Notes under the pieces: generated by a model
What the model saw: the letters and a program-made list of their open reading frames with translations, nothing else
Database searches by the model: none
What the model was told of the DNA's origin: nothing
Part shown: positions 34,664 to 43,613 of the stretch, piece by piece
Position numbering within the stretch: the first letter of the stretch is position 1
Layout of the letters: each line of letters opens with the position of its first letter
Assembly (NCBI GenBank): GCA_963809925.1
Contig: CAWELH010000008.1
Location: 372,001 to 436,000 of the forward strand
Length of the DNA: 64,000 nucleotides
Origin: DASQZK01 sp963809925
Lineage (GTDB): Bacteria > Bacteroidota > Bacteroidia > Bacteroidales > GCA-2748055
Direction of reading: 5' to 3'
Position numbers and translations under genes: made by a program

Positions 34664-36558
34664 GCTCTGCGGTTAATGCCTTCGATAAAGTTAATAAATG
34701 AAGTCGAAGCCACTTTATTTCCTCCCGGTGTCGGATAATCCCCAGTAAAATACCAGTCGCCAAGATCGTTCGGACATGCTTTGTGGAGGTTATCGATGGT
34801 TTGGTACACGATCTCAACTTCTGCTTTTACGTCGGAGGACTTAAGCAGTTGGGCTATCTTGGCTGATATTTCCTTATCGGTAAAGGTTTTGTATATATCC
34901 GTTACATAGTTCACGAATTCTTCCTTAGGAAGATCCTTCTGTCCGCGGCATTTACGGTAAACCTCATTGATAATATTATCCCTGCCCCGTTCTTTAAGCA
35001 GGGCGATGGCAGCCTTAAAGGCAATAAAATCGCCAAGGCGCGCCATATCGATGCCATAACAGTCGGGGTACCTGATCTGGGGTGAAGAAGAAACCACCAC
35101 AATTTTTTTGGGTCCCAGACGGTCGAGGATTTTAAGGATACTTTGTTTGAGTGTTGTTCCCCTGACGATTGAATCATCGATTACGACAAGGTTATCAATA
35201 CCCCTGCGGAGGGTTCCGTAGGTAATGTCGTAAACATGTCCTACCATATCGTTCCTGCCTTTATCCTGAGAAATGAAAGTTCTCAGCTTAAGGTCTTTAA
35301 TGGCTACCTTTTCAATCCTTGGGCGACGGGCCATAATCTTGAAGAGTTCGTCCTCAGTGAGTTCGTCCCTTCTTTTATGAAGGACGTCCTTTTTCTCCCT
35401 GATGAGTACATTCTCAACCTCTTTGATCATGCCGTAAAAAGCAGATTCAGCGGTGTTTGGTATGAATGAAAATACGGTATTGTCGATGTCGTTGCCAATG
35501 GCTTCAAGAACCTCAGGAACAATCAGTTCACCGAGTTTTTTCCGTTCATTATAGATGTCTTTATCTGTACCTCTGGAAAAGTATATCCGTTCGAACGAGC
35601 ATGATCTCCTTTCTTTGGGTTCCAGGACCTGTTCTACGCTTATCTCGCCGTTTTTTCGGATGATCACCACATGACCCGGGGGTACTTCCTCGATCTTATC
35701 ATAAGTCACATTCAGGGCTGTCTGAATTACCGGTCTTTCGGAGGTTACTACGGCAATTTCATCATCATGGTAATAAAATGCAGGTCTTATACCCCACGGA
35801 TCGCGGAATACGAATGAATCGCCATGACCGATCATACCAGCGATAACGAAGCCGCCGTCCCAGCGCTTACTTGCATCGCGGAGAACTCTTGCAATATCTA
35901 CATTCTTGGCAATGAGATTTGAAATATCGACATTGGTATATCCCTGGTTTTTGAACTTGTCGAAAAGTCTTTGATTCTCCTGATCCAGGAAATGCCCCAT
36001 CTTCTCGAGCATGGTAACCGTATCGGAGTAATCTTTTGGCGATTGGCCGAGCTCGATAAGCAGTTCGAAAAGTTCATCGACGTTTGTAAGGTTGAAATTA
36101 CCGGCCAGGACAAGGTTCCTCGATTTCCAGTTATTCTGACGCATTACGGGATGGACATTATCGAGACTGTTTTTACCGAAGGTGCCGTACCTCAGATGAC
36201 CAAGGTAGGTTTCGGCGACGAAAGGAAGGTTAAGTTTAGCCCAGTGAACATCATTCAACAATTGCGCATTCTTCTTCTCAACCTTCTGGAACCGCTTGTA
36301 TATATTTTCAAAAACGATATTAATGGCCGACACGTTCGTAGATCTCTCACGGCTAAAATACTTGTAACCGGCCGGCATATCGAACTTCATACTCACAATC
36401 CCTGCCCCGTCCTGGCCTCTGTTTCTTTGCTTTTCCATCAGGATATACAGTTTCTGGAGACCATATTGCCATGTACCGTATTTCAGATGATAGTATTCGA
36501 GCGGTTTTTTAAGCCTGACCAGGGCAATCCCACATTTATGTTTTATTTCGTCACTCAT
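34657..36558 (-). CDS. Amidophosphoribosyltransferase paralogue (PurF-like)
   Basis: 633 residues, much longer than canonical PurF (about 470-505). An Ntn-type glutamine amidotransferase domain begins with Cys9 (HKCGIALVRL) and shows RNRGQDGAGIVSM and YLGHLRYGTFGKN; the phosphoribosyltransferase domain has VVIDDSIVRGTTLKQSI (PRPP loop) and SPQIRYPDCYGIDM. Extra segments lie around residues 90-115 and 370-420, and a C-terminal tail of about 100 residues ends in TGDYPTPGGNKVAS. Bacteroidota often carry such a long paralogue besides standard PurF, so a role in purine synthesis is plausible but not certain. No other pur genes are nearby. Confidence 0.85.
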   Translation of the reverse strand: MSDEIKHKCGIALVRLKKPLEYYHLKYGTWQYGLQKLYILMEKQRNRGQDGAGIVSMKFDMPAGYKYFSRERSTNVSAINIVFENIYKRFQKVEKKNAQLLNDVHWAKLNLPFVAETYLGHLRYGTFGKNSLDNVHPVMRQNNWKSRNLVLAGNFNLTNVDELFELLIELGQSPKDYSDTVTMLEKMGHFLDQENQRLFDKFKNQGYTNVDISNLIAKNVDIARVLRDASKRWDGGFVIAGMIGHGDSFVFRDPWGIRPAFYYHDDEIAVVTSERPVIQTALNVTYDKIEEVPPGHVVIIRKNGEISVEQVLEPKERRSCSFERIYFSRGTDKDIYNERKKLGELIVPEVLEAIGNDIDNTVFSFIPNTAESAFYGMIKEVENVLIREKKDVLHKRRDELTEDELFKIMARRPRIEKVAIKDLKLRTFISQDKGRNDMVGHVYDITYGTLRRGIDNLVVIDDSIVRGTTLKQSILKILDRLGPKKIVVVSSSPQIRYPDCYGIDMARLGDFIAFKAAIALLKERGRDNIINEVYRKCRGQKDLPKEEFVNYVTDIYKTFTDKEISAKIAQLLKSSDVKAEVEIVYQTIDNLHKACPNDLGDWYFTGDYPTPGGNKVASTSFINFIEGINRRAY

Positions 36559-36571
36559 CCGGTTCCTTCCT

Positions 36572-37048
36572 TTAATAATTCTTATCGATATTTATATCGT
36601 GTGAAACCCAAAAAGCATTCTGATAATTTGGTTTAATGCGGAAATACAAACGGAGTATTTCAGACCTCGTCCTGCAGTCGCCAACATATACCTTATAATC
36701 CGGAGCGTCATATTCAATATAGGCGCCAATATTCTCATACAGACTCAAAAAATGTGCCCGGGACTTTTTTGCTTCTTCATAGGCGTTACCGGAACCAGTG
36801 AAGATCCTGATCCTGTAGCCTTTAATACCCTTATTTTTCTGATTATAGATCAGGTCTTTATAATAATTATCCTCGATTCCGGCATCCATGGTTATGGTTA
36901 CGGTTCCAAAATTCGGGGAGGTTTTCTTAAGATTTGTGAGAATGTCACCCTGAATTCCAGAAGGAATGTTAACTAAATCAGCTGTTTGGGATAAAAGTCT
37001 GCCAATGAACAGACTGCTTATTATCATCATCATAAATAAATACTTCAT
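36572..37048 (-). CDS. Secreted SPOR-domain protein
   Basis: 158 residues with a signal peptide (YLFMMMIISSLFIGRLLSQ). The C-terminal half fits a SPOR domain: KGYRIRIFTGSGNAYEEAKK, LSLYENIGAYIEYDAPDYKV, YVGDCRTRSEILRLYFRIK. SPOR domains bind denuded septal peptidoglycan glycans, so it may localise to the division site. Two TAnnTTTG-like boxes (37069-37076, 37079-37086) precede it on the minus strand. 13 bases before the PurF-like gene. Confidence 0.78.
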   Translation of the reverse strand: MKYLFMMMIISSLFIGRLLSQTADLVNIPSGIQGDILTNLKKTSPNFGTVTITMDAGIEDNYYKDLIYNQKNKGIKGYRIRIFTGSGNAYEEAKKSRAHFLSLYENIGAYIEYDAPDYKVYVGDCRTRSEILRLYFRIKPNYQNAFWVSHDINIDKNY

Positions 37049-37068
37049 ATCCCCGATTTATTGACGCA

Positions 37069-37086
37069 CAAAATTAATCAAATTTA
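37069..37086 (-). promoter_or_regulatory. Two overlapping -7 candidates for the SPOR gene
   Basis: Minus-strand TAATTTTG (37069-37076) and TAAATTTG (37079-37086) both match TAnnTTTG, 20 and 30 bases before the start codon. An upstream CCTTTG could act as a -33 for one of them, but spacing is short. Confidence 0.4.
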
Positions 37087-37128
37087 CTATTTCAAAGGAA
37101 TAATCTAAAATTTTATTATTTTGCACCC

Positions 37129-37887
37129 ATGCCAGTTACGGGTCAAAATACAAGAAATACAGAAGTCATCACAGGTGTCTTTTCCATCTTCGCAGGTCTT
37201 TCTATCATTGCGACGATACTAACCCGTTTTGAATTTGTGAGTTTCTTTTCGAGTTTTACGGAAGATCTGGAATATCTGACCGATAATGTATTTCTTCTCA
37301 GGATTAATTCGATAACGTGGTTGATCACTGCTTTAATCTTAACGGTATCTGCATCTACATTTATTGTTTTGCTGAATCCCTATCACAGGCTTTTTTCCTG
37401 GCTCACGGGCTTTTTTCTCATCCTTGCTTCCGATATGATCTGTGTTTCGGGAATAAAGGGTTTCAGTATCATTGATATCCTTATCAATTCCCGAGACCTT
37501 AACCTGGGAGGTAATGACGCCCTTAAGGTTGCTGTTTTTACACTGGCCAGGGAGAAGGAGATGTATATCATTACTTCATATACAATTCTTGGACTTGCGT
37601 TTCTATCACTTGCATTCTTCGCGTTCCGTACGCGGAGATTATCAATATTTACCGGTGCAGTAAGCCTCGTCACAGGCATCATATTACCGGTCTTTACAGT
37701 TCTGATCCCGGAAAGCCTGCTCTCGGATATTGGGTTAGTGGCCGGCTTTGTGACATTTTTAATCCTGGGAATGAGACTCATATTTACTGGTCTGGAGAAG
37801 AAAAGACGAAAAACTAAACCATCAGAAAAATCAGAGGAGGGAGCACATGACCACCCAATTAGCTCAATCAGACCGGGAACCGGCTGA
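37129..37887 (+). CDS. Integral membrane protein of unknown function
   Basis: 252 residues with seven or so hydrophobic segments (for example VITGVFSIFAGLSIIATIL, ITWLITALILTVSASTFIVL, YTILGLAFLSLAFFAF, GLVAGFVTFLILGMRLIF) and a charged C-terminal tail. I do not recognise the family. Its last 41 bases overlap the start of a soluble PAS histidine kinase, whose strong ribosome site lies inside this gene. The overlap suggests coupled expression, perhaps a membrane sensor working with the kinase. Confidence 0.75.
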   Translation: MPVTGQNTRNTEVITGVFSIFAGLSIIATILTRFEFVSFFSSFTEDLEYLTDNVFLLRINSITWLITALILTVSASTFIVLLNPYHRLFSWLTGFFLILASDMICVSGIKGFSIIDILINSRDLNLGGNDALKVAVFTLAREKEMYIITSYTILGLAFLSLAFFAFRTRRLSIFTGAVSLVTGIILPVFTVLIPESLLSDIGLVAGFVTFLILGMRLIFTGLEKKRRKTKPSEKSEEGAHDHPISSIRPGTG

Positions 37888-38986
37888 AAAGTTGAAAATA
37901 CAGCACAAGACACTCATTGCGCTGGAATATTTGAAGGACCTTCTGAATGCACTTCCAAATGTTGTCACGATTCTCAATGATAAGAGACAGATCGTGTATA
38001 GCAATCATACCCTGCTCAGTCAACTCAGCATAAAGGATTTTTACAAGCTGCTGGGGAAAAGACCCGGCGAAGCCATTCATTGCATCCATGCTTCGGAATG
38101 CGCAGGAGGATGCGGAACGAGTGAAAGCTGTCGTGTTTGCGGTGCGCTGCAGGCGATCCGGGAAAGCATGAGAAAGAACCGGAAAGTGACGGAGGAATGC
38201 CGGATCACCTCCAATATAAACGGTTCAGAGGAATCATTTGACTTTGAGGTAACAGCCTCTCCTTTTACCTGGCAGGGGGAAAAATTCACCATATTCACTC
38301 TTTCAGATATCAGTAACCTCAAACGAAGACGAATTCTGGAAAAGATCTTTTTTCACGATATCCTCAATACAGCCAGCAACCTGAAGGGTCTCGCGGAAAT
38401 CCTCCCACAGCTGGATGATCAGGAGAAAATCACGCACTTGCTAAATCTAATGAAATATGTTAGTGAAGAGCTTGTGGAAGAAATTGAAGCCCAGAAACAG
38501 CTTTCCTCTGCCGAAGCAGGTGAACTGAAGCTCAGGCCTGAGCCGCTGCGTACTATTGAAATTGTCGAGATCGTTACCAATCAGTTCCTTGTCCTCCCAT
38601 CACGCAAACGCTGCGAAATCCTGATAGATAAAGAAAGTGACAATATCACATTCTTTTGTGATAAGTCGCTCCTGATAAGAGTTCTTAAAAATATGCTGAA
38701 GAATGCCATCGAGGCATCCGGTGCAAATGACCCCATTATTTTTGGTGTCAGAGTGAGGGAAGGGAGTATCATTTTCAGGATACACAACACTTCCTTTATT
38801 CCCCGGGATATACAGTTGCAGGTCTTCAACCGTAATTTCTCTACAAAAGGAGCAGACCGTGGCCTTGGCACCTACTCGATGAGACTTTTCGGTGAAAAAT
38901 ATCTTGACGGGCGTGTATATTTTGAAAGTGCTGAAGATAACGGAACAACATTCTTCTATGAACTGCCTTCCGAAAGAAGATTTTGA
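37847..38986 (+). CDS. PAS histidine kinase with a five-cysteine cluster
   Basis: 379 residues, no membrane segment. A PAS domain (about 25-155; LLNALPNVVTILNDKRQIVY) contains His78, Cys79, His81, Cys85, Cys89, Cys95 and Cys98 in HCIHASECAGGCGTSESCRV then CGA, a pattern that could hold an iron-sulfur cluster, zinc or haem. The phospho-acceptor box is FFHDILNTASNLKGLAEIL (His170), a variant HisKA; the HATPase_c domain has MLKNAIEASG and GADRGLGTYSMRLFGE. An AGAGGAGGG ribosome site at 37833-37841 decides the ATG at 37847. No response regulator is adjacent. A redox or gas sensor is my inference. Confidence 0.88.
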   Translation: MTTQLAQSDREPAEKLKIQHKTLIALEYLKDLLNALPNVVTILNDKRQIVYSNHTLLSQLSIKDFYKLLGKRPGEAIHCIHASECAGGCGTSESCRVCGALQAIRESMRKNRKVTEECRITSNINGSEESFDFEVTASPFTWQGEKFTIFTLSDISNLKRRRILEKIFFHDILNTASNLKGLAEILPQLDDQEKITHLLNLMKYVSEELVEEIEAQKQLSSAEAGELKLRPEPLRTIEIVEIVTNQFLVLPSRKRCEILIDKESDNITFFCDKSLLIRVLKNMLKNAIEASGANDPIIFGVRVREGSIIFRIHNTSFIPRDIQLQVFNRNFSTKGADRGLGTYSMRLFGEKYLDGRVYFESAEDNGTTFFYELPSERRF

Positions 38987-39009
38987 GGTTTAAAGACGGA
39001 AGATTGTAG

Positions 39010-39753
39010 TTACTCATCCAGGGCATTCATCAACTCTTCCGTGATTTCAAGATTGTGGAATACATTCTGCACATCTTCATCATCTTCGAATTCCTCGATG
39101 ATCCGTAAGATCTTAACGGCATCTTCCGTTGTGAGTTCTTTTGTATCATTAGGGATCCTCTGTAGTTCTGAAGACTCTGGTTCTATACCCATCTCTTCAA
39201 GTTTCTTCTGAACATTTCCAAATCCTTCCAGTGGCGTGGTAATGGAAAACATATCATCTTCAACCTGAAAATCCTCAACGCCGGCATCGATGATTTCGAG
39301 CTGGAAATCATCCGGATCAAGATTCGCTTTCGGGACGGTAAAGACACCTTTCCGGTCGAACAGGAAACTGAGCGATCCGTTTGTTCCAAGGCTGCCACCG
39401 CGTTTATTGAAAATGGCACGGATGTTTGATACCGTTCTTATATGGTTATCGGTAAGGGTTTCGATAAAAACAGCAATGCCATTGGGGAGATAGCCTTCGT
39501 ACGTTGCTTCCTGAAGTATGGCGCCATCTTTCTCTGCCTTTGAGATGGCACGCTGAATATTATCTTTCGGCATATTCACCCCCTTGGCATTCAAAATGGC
39601 AGCCCGAAGCCTCGGATTTGCCTCGGGTTCAGGCCCGCTTTCCTTCACTGCTACACTGATTTCCTTAACAATACGTGAGAACATCTTGGAACGCTTTGAA
39701 TCCGCCGCTCCCTTTTTACGTTTAATTGTTGACCATTTACTGTGACCTGACAT
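39010..39753 (-). CDS. yebC: YebC/PmpR-family protein
   Basis: 247 residues, full family length. N-terminal GHSKWSTIKRKKGAADSKRS, then MPKDNIQRAISKAEKDG and YEGYLPNGIAVFIETLTDN are the family signatures. Classed as a transcriptional regulator; several members also act in translation, easing ribosome stalling at proline-rich stretches. The gene ends 23 bases from the convergent kinase. A run of about 390 bases without a gene lies upstream. Confidence 0.95.
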   Translation of the reverse strand: MSGHSKWSTIKRKKGAADSKRSKMFSRIVKEISVAVKESGPEPEANPRLRAAILNAKGVNMPKDNIQRAISKAEKDGAILQEATYEGYLPNGIAVFIETLTDNHIRTVSNIRAIFNKRGGSLGTNGSLSFLFDRKGVFTVPKANLDPDDFQLEIIDAGVEDFQVEDDMFSITTPLEGFGNVQKKLEEMGIEPESSELQRIPNDTKELTTEDAVKILRIIEEFEDDEDVQNVFHNLEITEELMNALDE

Positions 39754-40142
39754 AATTTAGGATTTAACATTCATGTAAAAAAACTCAAGCAAAAATATAA
39801 AATTGCTTACAATTTCTAATAGTGTTATTAAACTGTTATATAAATGCGGCATCAGATTTCGTATCAACACTCCTTACCCGTTGATTTTATGACGGTTATG
39901 CATTATGTAATTCCTGAAGCATTTATTAGCTATCGAGGGGATAATCAATGAAAACTGCAGGTTCACTGTCGGCAATTGTGCAACTGGCATGAAAAATTAC
40001 CCGCTTATGTGGTACCTTTGTGTACAAGATAAAACGAAGGCTGAAGAGAGATATTTACCGGGCGGGACCGAATAACGGGATTGGCCAAATGCACATAAAA
40101 GCCAGGCTTCGTGAAAGGCAAAACCAGTTAAACTTCTGTACT
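39754..40142. other. Gene-free region between yebC and AhpD-like gene
   Basis: AT-rich divergent intergenic DNA. The only element I can point to is TACCTTTG (40013-40020, plus strand), which matches the TAnnTTTG promoter box and would start a transcript about 120 bases before the AhpD-like ATG. No tRNA, hairpin or extended reading frame was seen. Confidence 0.5.
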
Positions 40143-40490
40143 ATGAGTGAAATGATCAACGAATTCCGGTCGTACCGTGAAAAGATGAACCAAAAGCTGC
40201 TGGCCGCAGACAATAAGGTAATCAAAAGGATCTTCAATCTGGATACCAACACGTATACAGACGGAGCCCTGACTGCAGGTGTAAAAGAAATGCTTGGCCT
40301 GGTGTCCTCAATGGTCCTGCGCTGCGATGACTGTATAAAATATCACCTTGAACAGTGTTATCGTCTTAAAATAAAAAAGGCGGAAATTCTTGAAATTTTT
40401 GCCATCGCTAACCTCATTGGAGGAACTATCGTAATACCTCATACCAGACGGGCTCTTGAATATTGGGAAGAACTTGAAAAGGATGAATAA
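40143..40490 (+). CDS. AhpD-like / carboxymuconolactone decarboxylase family protein
   Basis: 115 residues from ATG 40143; the frame can be extended to GTG 40020, but the extra part is basic and unlike the family. The helical CMD domain has the redox signature CDDC-x3-H (Cys61, Cys64, His68), as in AhpD-type alkylhydroperoxidases, followed by EILEIFAIANLIGGTIVIPH. The residues support thiol-based peroxide reduction; the physiological partner is unknown. Monocistronic with its own probable promoter. Confidence 0.85.
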   Translation: MSEMINEFRSYREKMNQKLLAADNKVIKRIFNLDTNTYTDGALTAGVKEMLGLVSSMVLRCDDCIKYHLEQCYRLKIKKAEILEIFAIANLIGGTIVIPHTRRALEYWEELEKDE

Positions 40491-40534
40491 TTTTCGTATT
40501 TTTCATAGGTGGTTGAGGATTAAACTTAACGGAA

Positions 40535-42943
40535 ATGAAAACGAGAAAGTTTGTCACAGGAAGTCTTGTGGCGTTGGTTGGCTTACTACTTTATTCTTTT
40601 GTAATCAATCGACCACCCGACAGCAACGTTATTGAAAGTCTGAAATTTAAGCTGGCTTCGTACTACGACTGGTATCCGCAACAAAAGGCGTATCTGCATC
40701 TCGACAAGGAAAAGTACACCGTTGGCGAACGGGTATGGTTCAAAGCTTATGTAGTCAATGCCACAACTCACTTCCGCGACAGTCTTAGCACCAACCTCTA
40801 CGTTCAACTGATCAACCCCGACGGATACATTGTTCAGACAAAACTCCTGAAGCTTAGAAACGGAATTTCCAATGGCGATTTTGCTTTCCAGGATACGGTA
40901 CCCGAAGGGAAATACCGCATTATCGCCTATACAAACTGGATGATGAATGTTGGCAGTGATTATGCCTTCTCACGGGAGATCTATGTCACAAATCCCCTAT
41001 TTAAAACGTATGCCACCCGGGACGAGGTGAAATCCGTGAAACATTCGCACCGTAAAAATTCACGACTCTCTGAGAAATTTGACGTTAGCTTTCTTCCTGA
41101 GGGAGGAAACCTGCTGAACGGTGTTGAAAACCGTATTGCCTTTAAAGCCATCAATGACCTGGGTCATGCGGTGAGTGTGGAAGGCAGACTGACCGACAAG
41201 AAAGGGAACACCTTACTATCCTTTAAAAGTGTGCATGACGGAATGGGCGATTTCAGCTTCACTCCCAAATCGGGAATGCATTACAAAGCCTATGTCAAAA
41301 CAGATCAATCGAAGGAAAAGTCTTTCAGCCTTCCGGAAGGCATCGACAAGGGAATTGTTCTGAGAGCAGAATATAGCGGTCAGGATAGCATTCATATCGG
41401 CATCGTCACCAATATGGGACCGGGTAACATGCCTGAAAACACAACGTACTATCTTCTTGGTCAGACCAGGGGTAGGGCAACCTATTCAGACGAGTTTGAC
41501 CTTTCTGATCCGGGACGGACTTTACGTATACCGAAAAATCTCTTCCCTTCCGGGATAACCCAATTCACCCTATTTAATGCAAATTCCCGACCCGTAAGCG
41601 AGAGGCTGGTTTTTATCAACCGGTTCGATCAGCTTAACGTTAATGTCACACCTTCAATTTCTCTTGTTCCGAAAAGAAAAAGACTTTCGGCTGCCATCAA
41701 GGTGACCGACAGCAAGGGCCAACCTGTGCACGGCAACTTCTCCGTATCGGTTGCAAATGAAGACGACACCGGCCAGGAAGGAAACATCCTCACGAATTTG
41801 CTTTTAACTTCCGACATAAAGGGTTTTGTTGAAAACCCCGGATTCTATTTTAACGGATGGAACGCGGAAAAGGAAAAACTCCTTGATTACATCATGATGA
41901 CTAACGGATGGCGCCGTTTCGACTGGAACCTTGTACTGCTGAATGAAAAACTGCCTGTGCAATTTCCCGTCGAGGACGGCATTGAAATTTCAGGTAAAAT
42001 CACAAGGGATATCATTAAATTCCCCCTCAATGATATTAAAGTTACGCTGACCATACTAAACCAGTTCAACGATGTATTTATTACCCGATCAGGTCCGAAG
42101 GGCATGTATTCTTTTACCGGACTTGATTATCCGGACACAGTTGCGGTCAAAATTGAAGCGCAGAAGGACAATGGTAAAAAGAGCCTGATTTTGTACGTCG
42201 ACCAAAAAGAAATAAAACGGGTAAAAGATATGCCTTACGTTACACAGCTGCAGCTCAAAAAACCGGGACCGGAAGGGCGGTATACCGAGCCGGTGGAGGA
42301 GGTTGATGATGACCCGTTTGCCGAAGAAAATAACCACATTTATCGTCTGCACAATGAGCCTGGAAAACAAGATGTAATCATTGTCGATGAAAAGCTGCAG
42401 CATTTCCAAAATGTGGCACAGATCATCCAGGGCAGGATCCCTGGCGTTTTGGTGAATGGGAACAGTATCAATATCAGAGGTATAAACAGTATCTACTCGA
42501 GTACCGATCCGTTATTCCTTGTTGACGGTGTAGTTGTAGACAAGGATTTTGCACTTTCGATGAGCCCTTATGATGTGGAACGTATCGAAGTCATAAAAGG
42601 TCCAAATGCTGCAATTTACGGCTCAAGGGGTGGAAACGGTGTAATTGCTATATATACCCGGCGTGGAAAATTTATGATCAAAGGTGTTCTTGATTTTAAA
42701 ATGCTCGGTTATTACACGCCACGCAGGTTTTATTCACCCCGCTATGAATACAGGAGAGACGAGTCGCTCGTTGATGACAGAACGACACTGTACTGGAGGC
42801 CATATGTTATTACTGATAAAAACGGCGATGCCGAAGTGAATTTTTATTCTTCAGATATCCAGGGACGTTATGTCATAAATGTCCAGGGGATGGATGAAAA
42901 CGGAACGACCGGAACAGGTACTGCCACCATAGATGTAAGATAG
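40535..42943 (+). CDS. MG2-domain and TonB-plug protein lacking a beta-barrel
   Basis: 802 residues. A signal-anchor-like N-terminus (FVTGSLVALVGLLLYSFVI) leads to an alpha-2-macroglobulin-like MG2 domain (AYLHLDKEKYTVGERVWFKA, DTVPEGKYRIIAYTNWMMN), several Ig-like/carboxypeptidase-regulatory modules, and at about 620-710 a TonB-receptor plug domain (FQNVAQIIQGRIPGVLV, NSINIRGINSIYSS, DPLFLVDGVVV, YDVERIEVIKGPNAAIYGSR). No 22-strand barrel follows; the protein ends with a short MG-like sheet. Similar proteins are known in Bacteroidota but their role is unclear. Probably periplasmic or outer-membrane associated. Confidence 0.82.
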   Translation: MKTRKFVTGSLVALVGLLLYSFVINRPPDSNVIESLKFKLASYYDWYPQQKAYLHLDKEKYTVGERVWFKAYVVNATTHFRDSLSTNLYVQLINPDGYIVQTKLLKLRNGISNGDFAFQDTVPEGKYRIIAYTNWMMNVGSDYAFSREIYVTNPLFKTYATRDEVKSVKHSHRKNSRLSEKFDVSFLPEGGNLLNGVENRIAFKAINDLGHAVSVEGRLTDKKGNTLLSFKSVHDGMGDFSFTPKSGMHYKAYVKTDQSKEKSFSLPEGIDKGIVLRAEYSGQDSIHIGIVTNMGPGNMPENTTYYLLGQTRGRATYSDEFDLSDPGRTLRIPKNLFPSGITQFTLFNANSRPVSERLVFINRFDQLNVNVTPSISLVPKRKRLSAAIKVTDSKGQPVHGNFSVSVANEDDTGQEGNILTNLLLTSDIKGFVENPGFYFNGWNAEKEKLLDYIMMTNGWRRFDWNLVLLNEKLPVQFPVEDGIEISGKITRDIIKFPLNDIKVTLTILNQFNDVFITRSGPKGMYSFTGLDYPDTVAVKIEAQKDNGKKSLILYVDQKEIKRVKDMPYVTQLQLKKPGPEGRYTEPVEEVDDDPFAEENNHIYRLHNEPGKQDVIIVDEKLQHFQNVAQIIQGRIPGVLVNGNSINIRGINSIYSSTDPLFLVDGVVVDKDFALSMSPYDVERIEVIKGPNAAIYGSRGGNGVIAIYTRRGKFMIKGVLDFKMLGYYTPRRFYSPRYEYRRDESLVDDRTTLYWRPYVITDKNGDAEVNFYSSDIQGRYVINVQGMDENGTTGTGTATIDVR

Positions 42944-42960
42944 AACAAGACCAGAAAGAT

Positions 42961-43299
42961 TCAACAAACTTCAGCCGAAAAATGCCTTTTTGCAAGTTTG
43001 AGCACCCCGGTCAGTCCGGTCAGATCAAAAAGTTCCATAACTTCGGTTCTGACATTGCATAGCGTGAATACCGATCCGTTGCAGACAGCCAGCTTGTGCA
43101 CCTCAGTAAGTTCCCCGAAAGCTTTGGTGTCGATGAAACGGACATTCCCGAGATTGAAATACACCCGCGAGCCCGCATTTAAAACAAGCTCTTTCAGCAT
43201 CTTCCCCGCTTCCTCAGCGACCAGCATATCGAAACGGTTTCCTCCTGTAAACCTTACTTCATATTTTCCCCTACCGGCAAAATGTACTATAATCATCAT
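42961..43299 (-). CDS. STAS-domain protein (anti-sigma factor antagonist type)
   Basis: 112 residues covering one STAS domain: SRVYFNLGNVRFIDTKAFGE contains the loop where Ser/Thr after Asp is phosphorylated in SpoIIAA/RsbV proteins; here it is Thr in DTKAFGE. ELTEVHKLAVCNGSVFTLCN completes the sheet. Such proteins act as switches in partner-switching circuits. A SiaB-like kinase of the matching class is encoded 850 bases away on the other strand with rnhA between. Convergent with the MG2/plug gene. Confidence 0.8.
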   Translation of the reverse strand: MMIIVHFAGRGKYEVRFTGGNRFDMLVAEEAGKMLKELVLNAGSRVYFNLGNVRFIDTKAFGELTEVHKLAVCNGSVFTLCNVRTEVMELFDLTGLTGVLKLAKRHFSAEVC

Positions 43300-43474
43300 T
43301 CCTGCAATAATATTCTTTTGGTAGACTAAAATAAAGTATAGAACAGAAAATCACGTTTCACGACAGTAATTTTTTCAACAAAACCATATTATTTGTTAAG
43401 AGTTCACTCCGCCAATGGTCCAGCAGATATATGCTACGGTTCATCAAAAGTAAGGACACCGGAAAGGCGATCCT

Positions 43475-43492
43475 ATTGCAAAAATTTGCAAT
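43475..43492. promoter_or_regulatory. Inverted repeat ATTGCAAA-AA-TTTGCAAT
   Basis: Two perfect 8-base arms with a 2-base spacer, in the 314-base gap between the divergent STAS and rnhA genes, which holds no reading frame. The size and symmetry suit a dimeric repressor site, but no regulator is known and AT-rich DNA gives such repeats by chance. Confidence 0.3.
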
Positions 43493-43613
43493 TGTATGGA
43501 ACCGGCTTTACTTTAATACACTGGTTTTTTTTTACAGACTTATTTTTTTATTAGCTTTCAGCTCAGGATACCAGCAATTAGGATAACGATCATTTTTAGT
43601 ATTGCCAAGCAAC

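Noticed and set aside
35971..36636. 221-codon plus-strand frame opposite the PurF-like gene
   Set aside because: Antisense to a protein with intact catalytic motifs; no similarity seen.
40020..40142. GTG-started extension of the AhpD-like protein
   Set aside because: The GTG overlaps the likely promoter box TACCTTTG, and the extra residues do not match the family.
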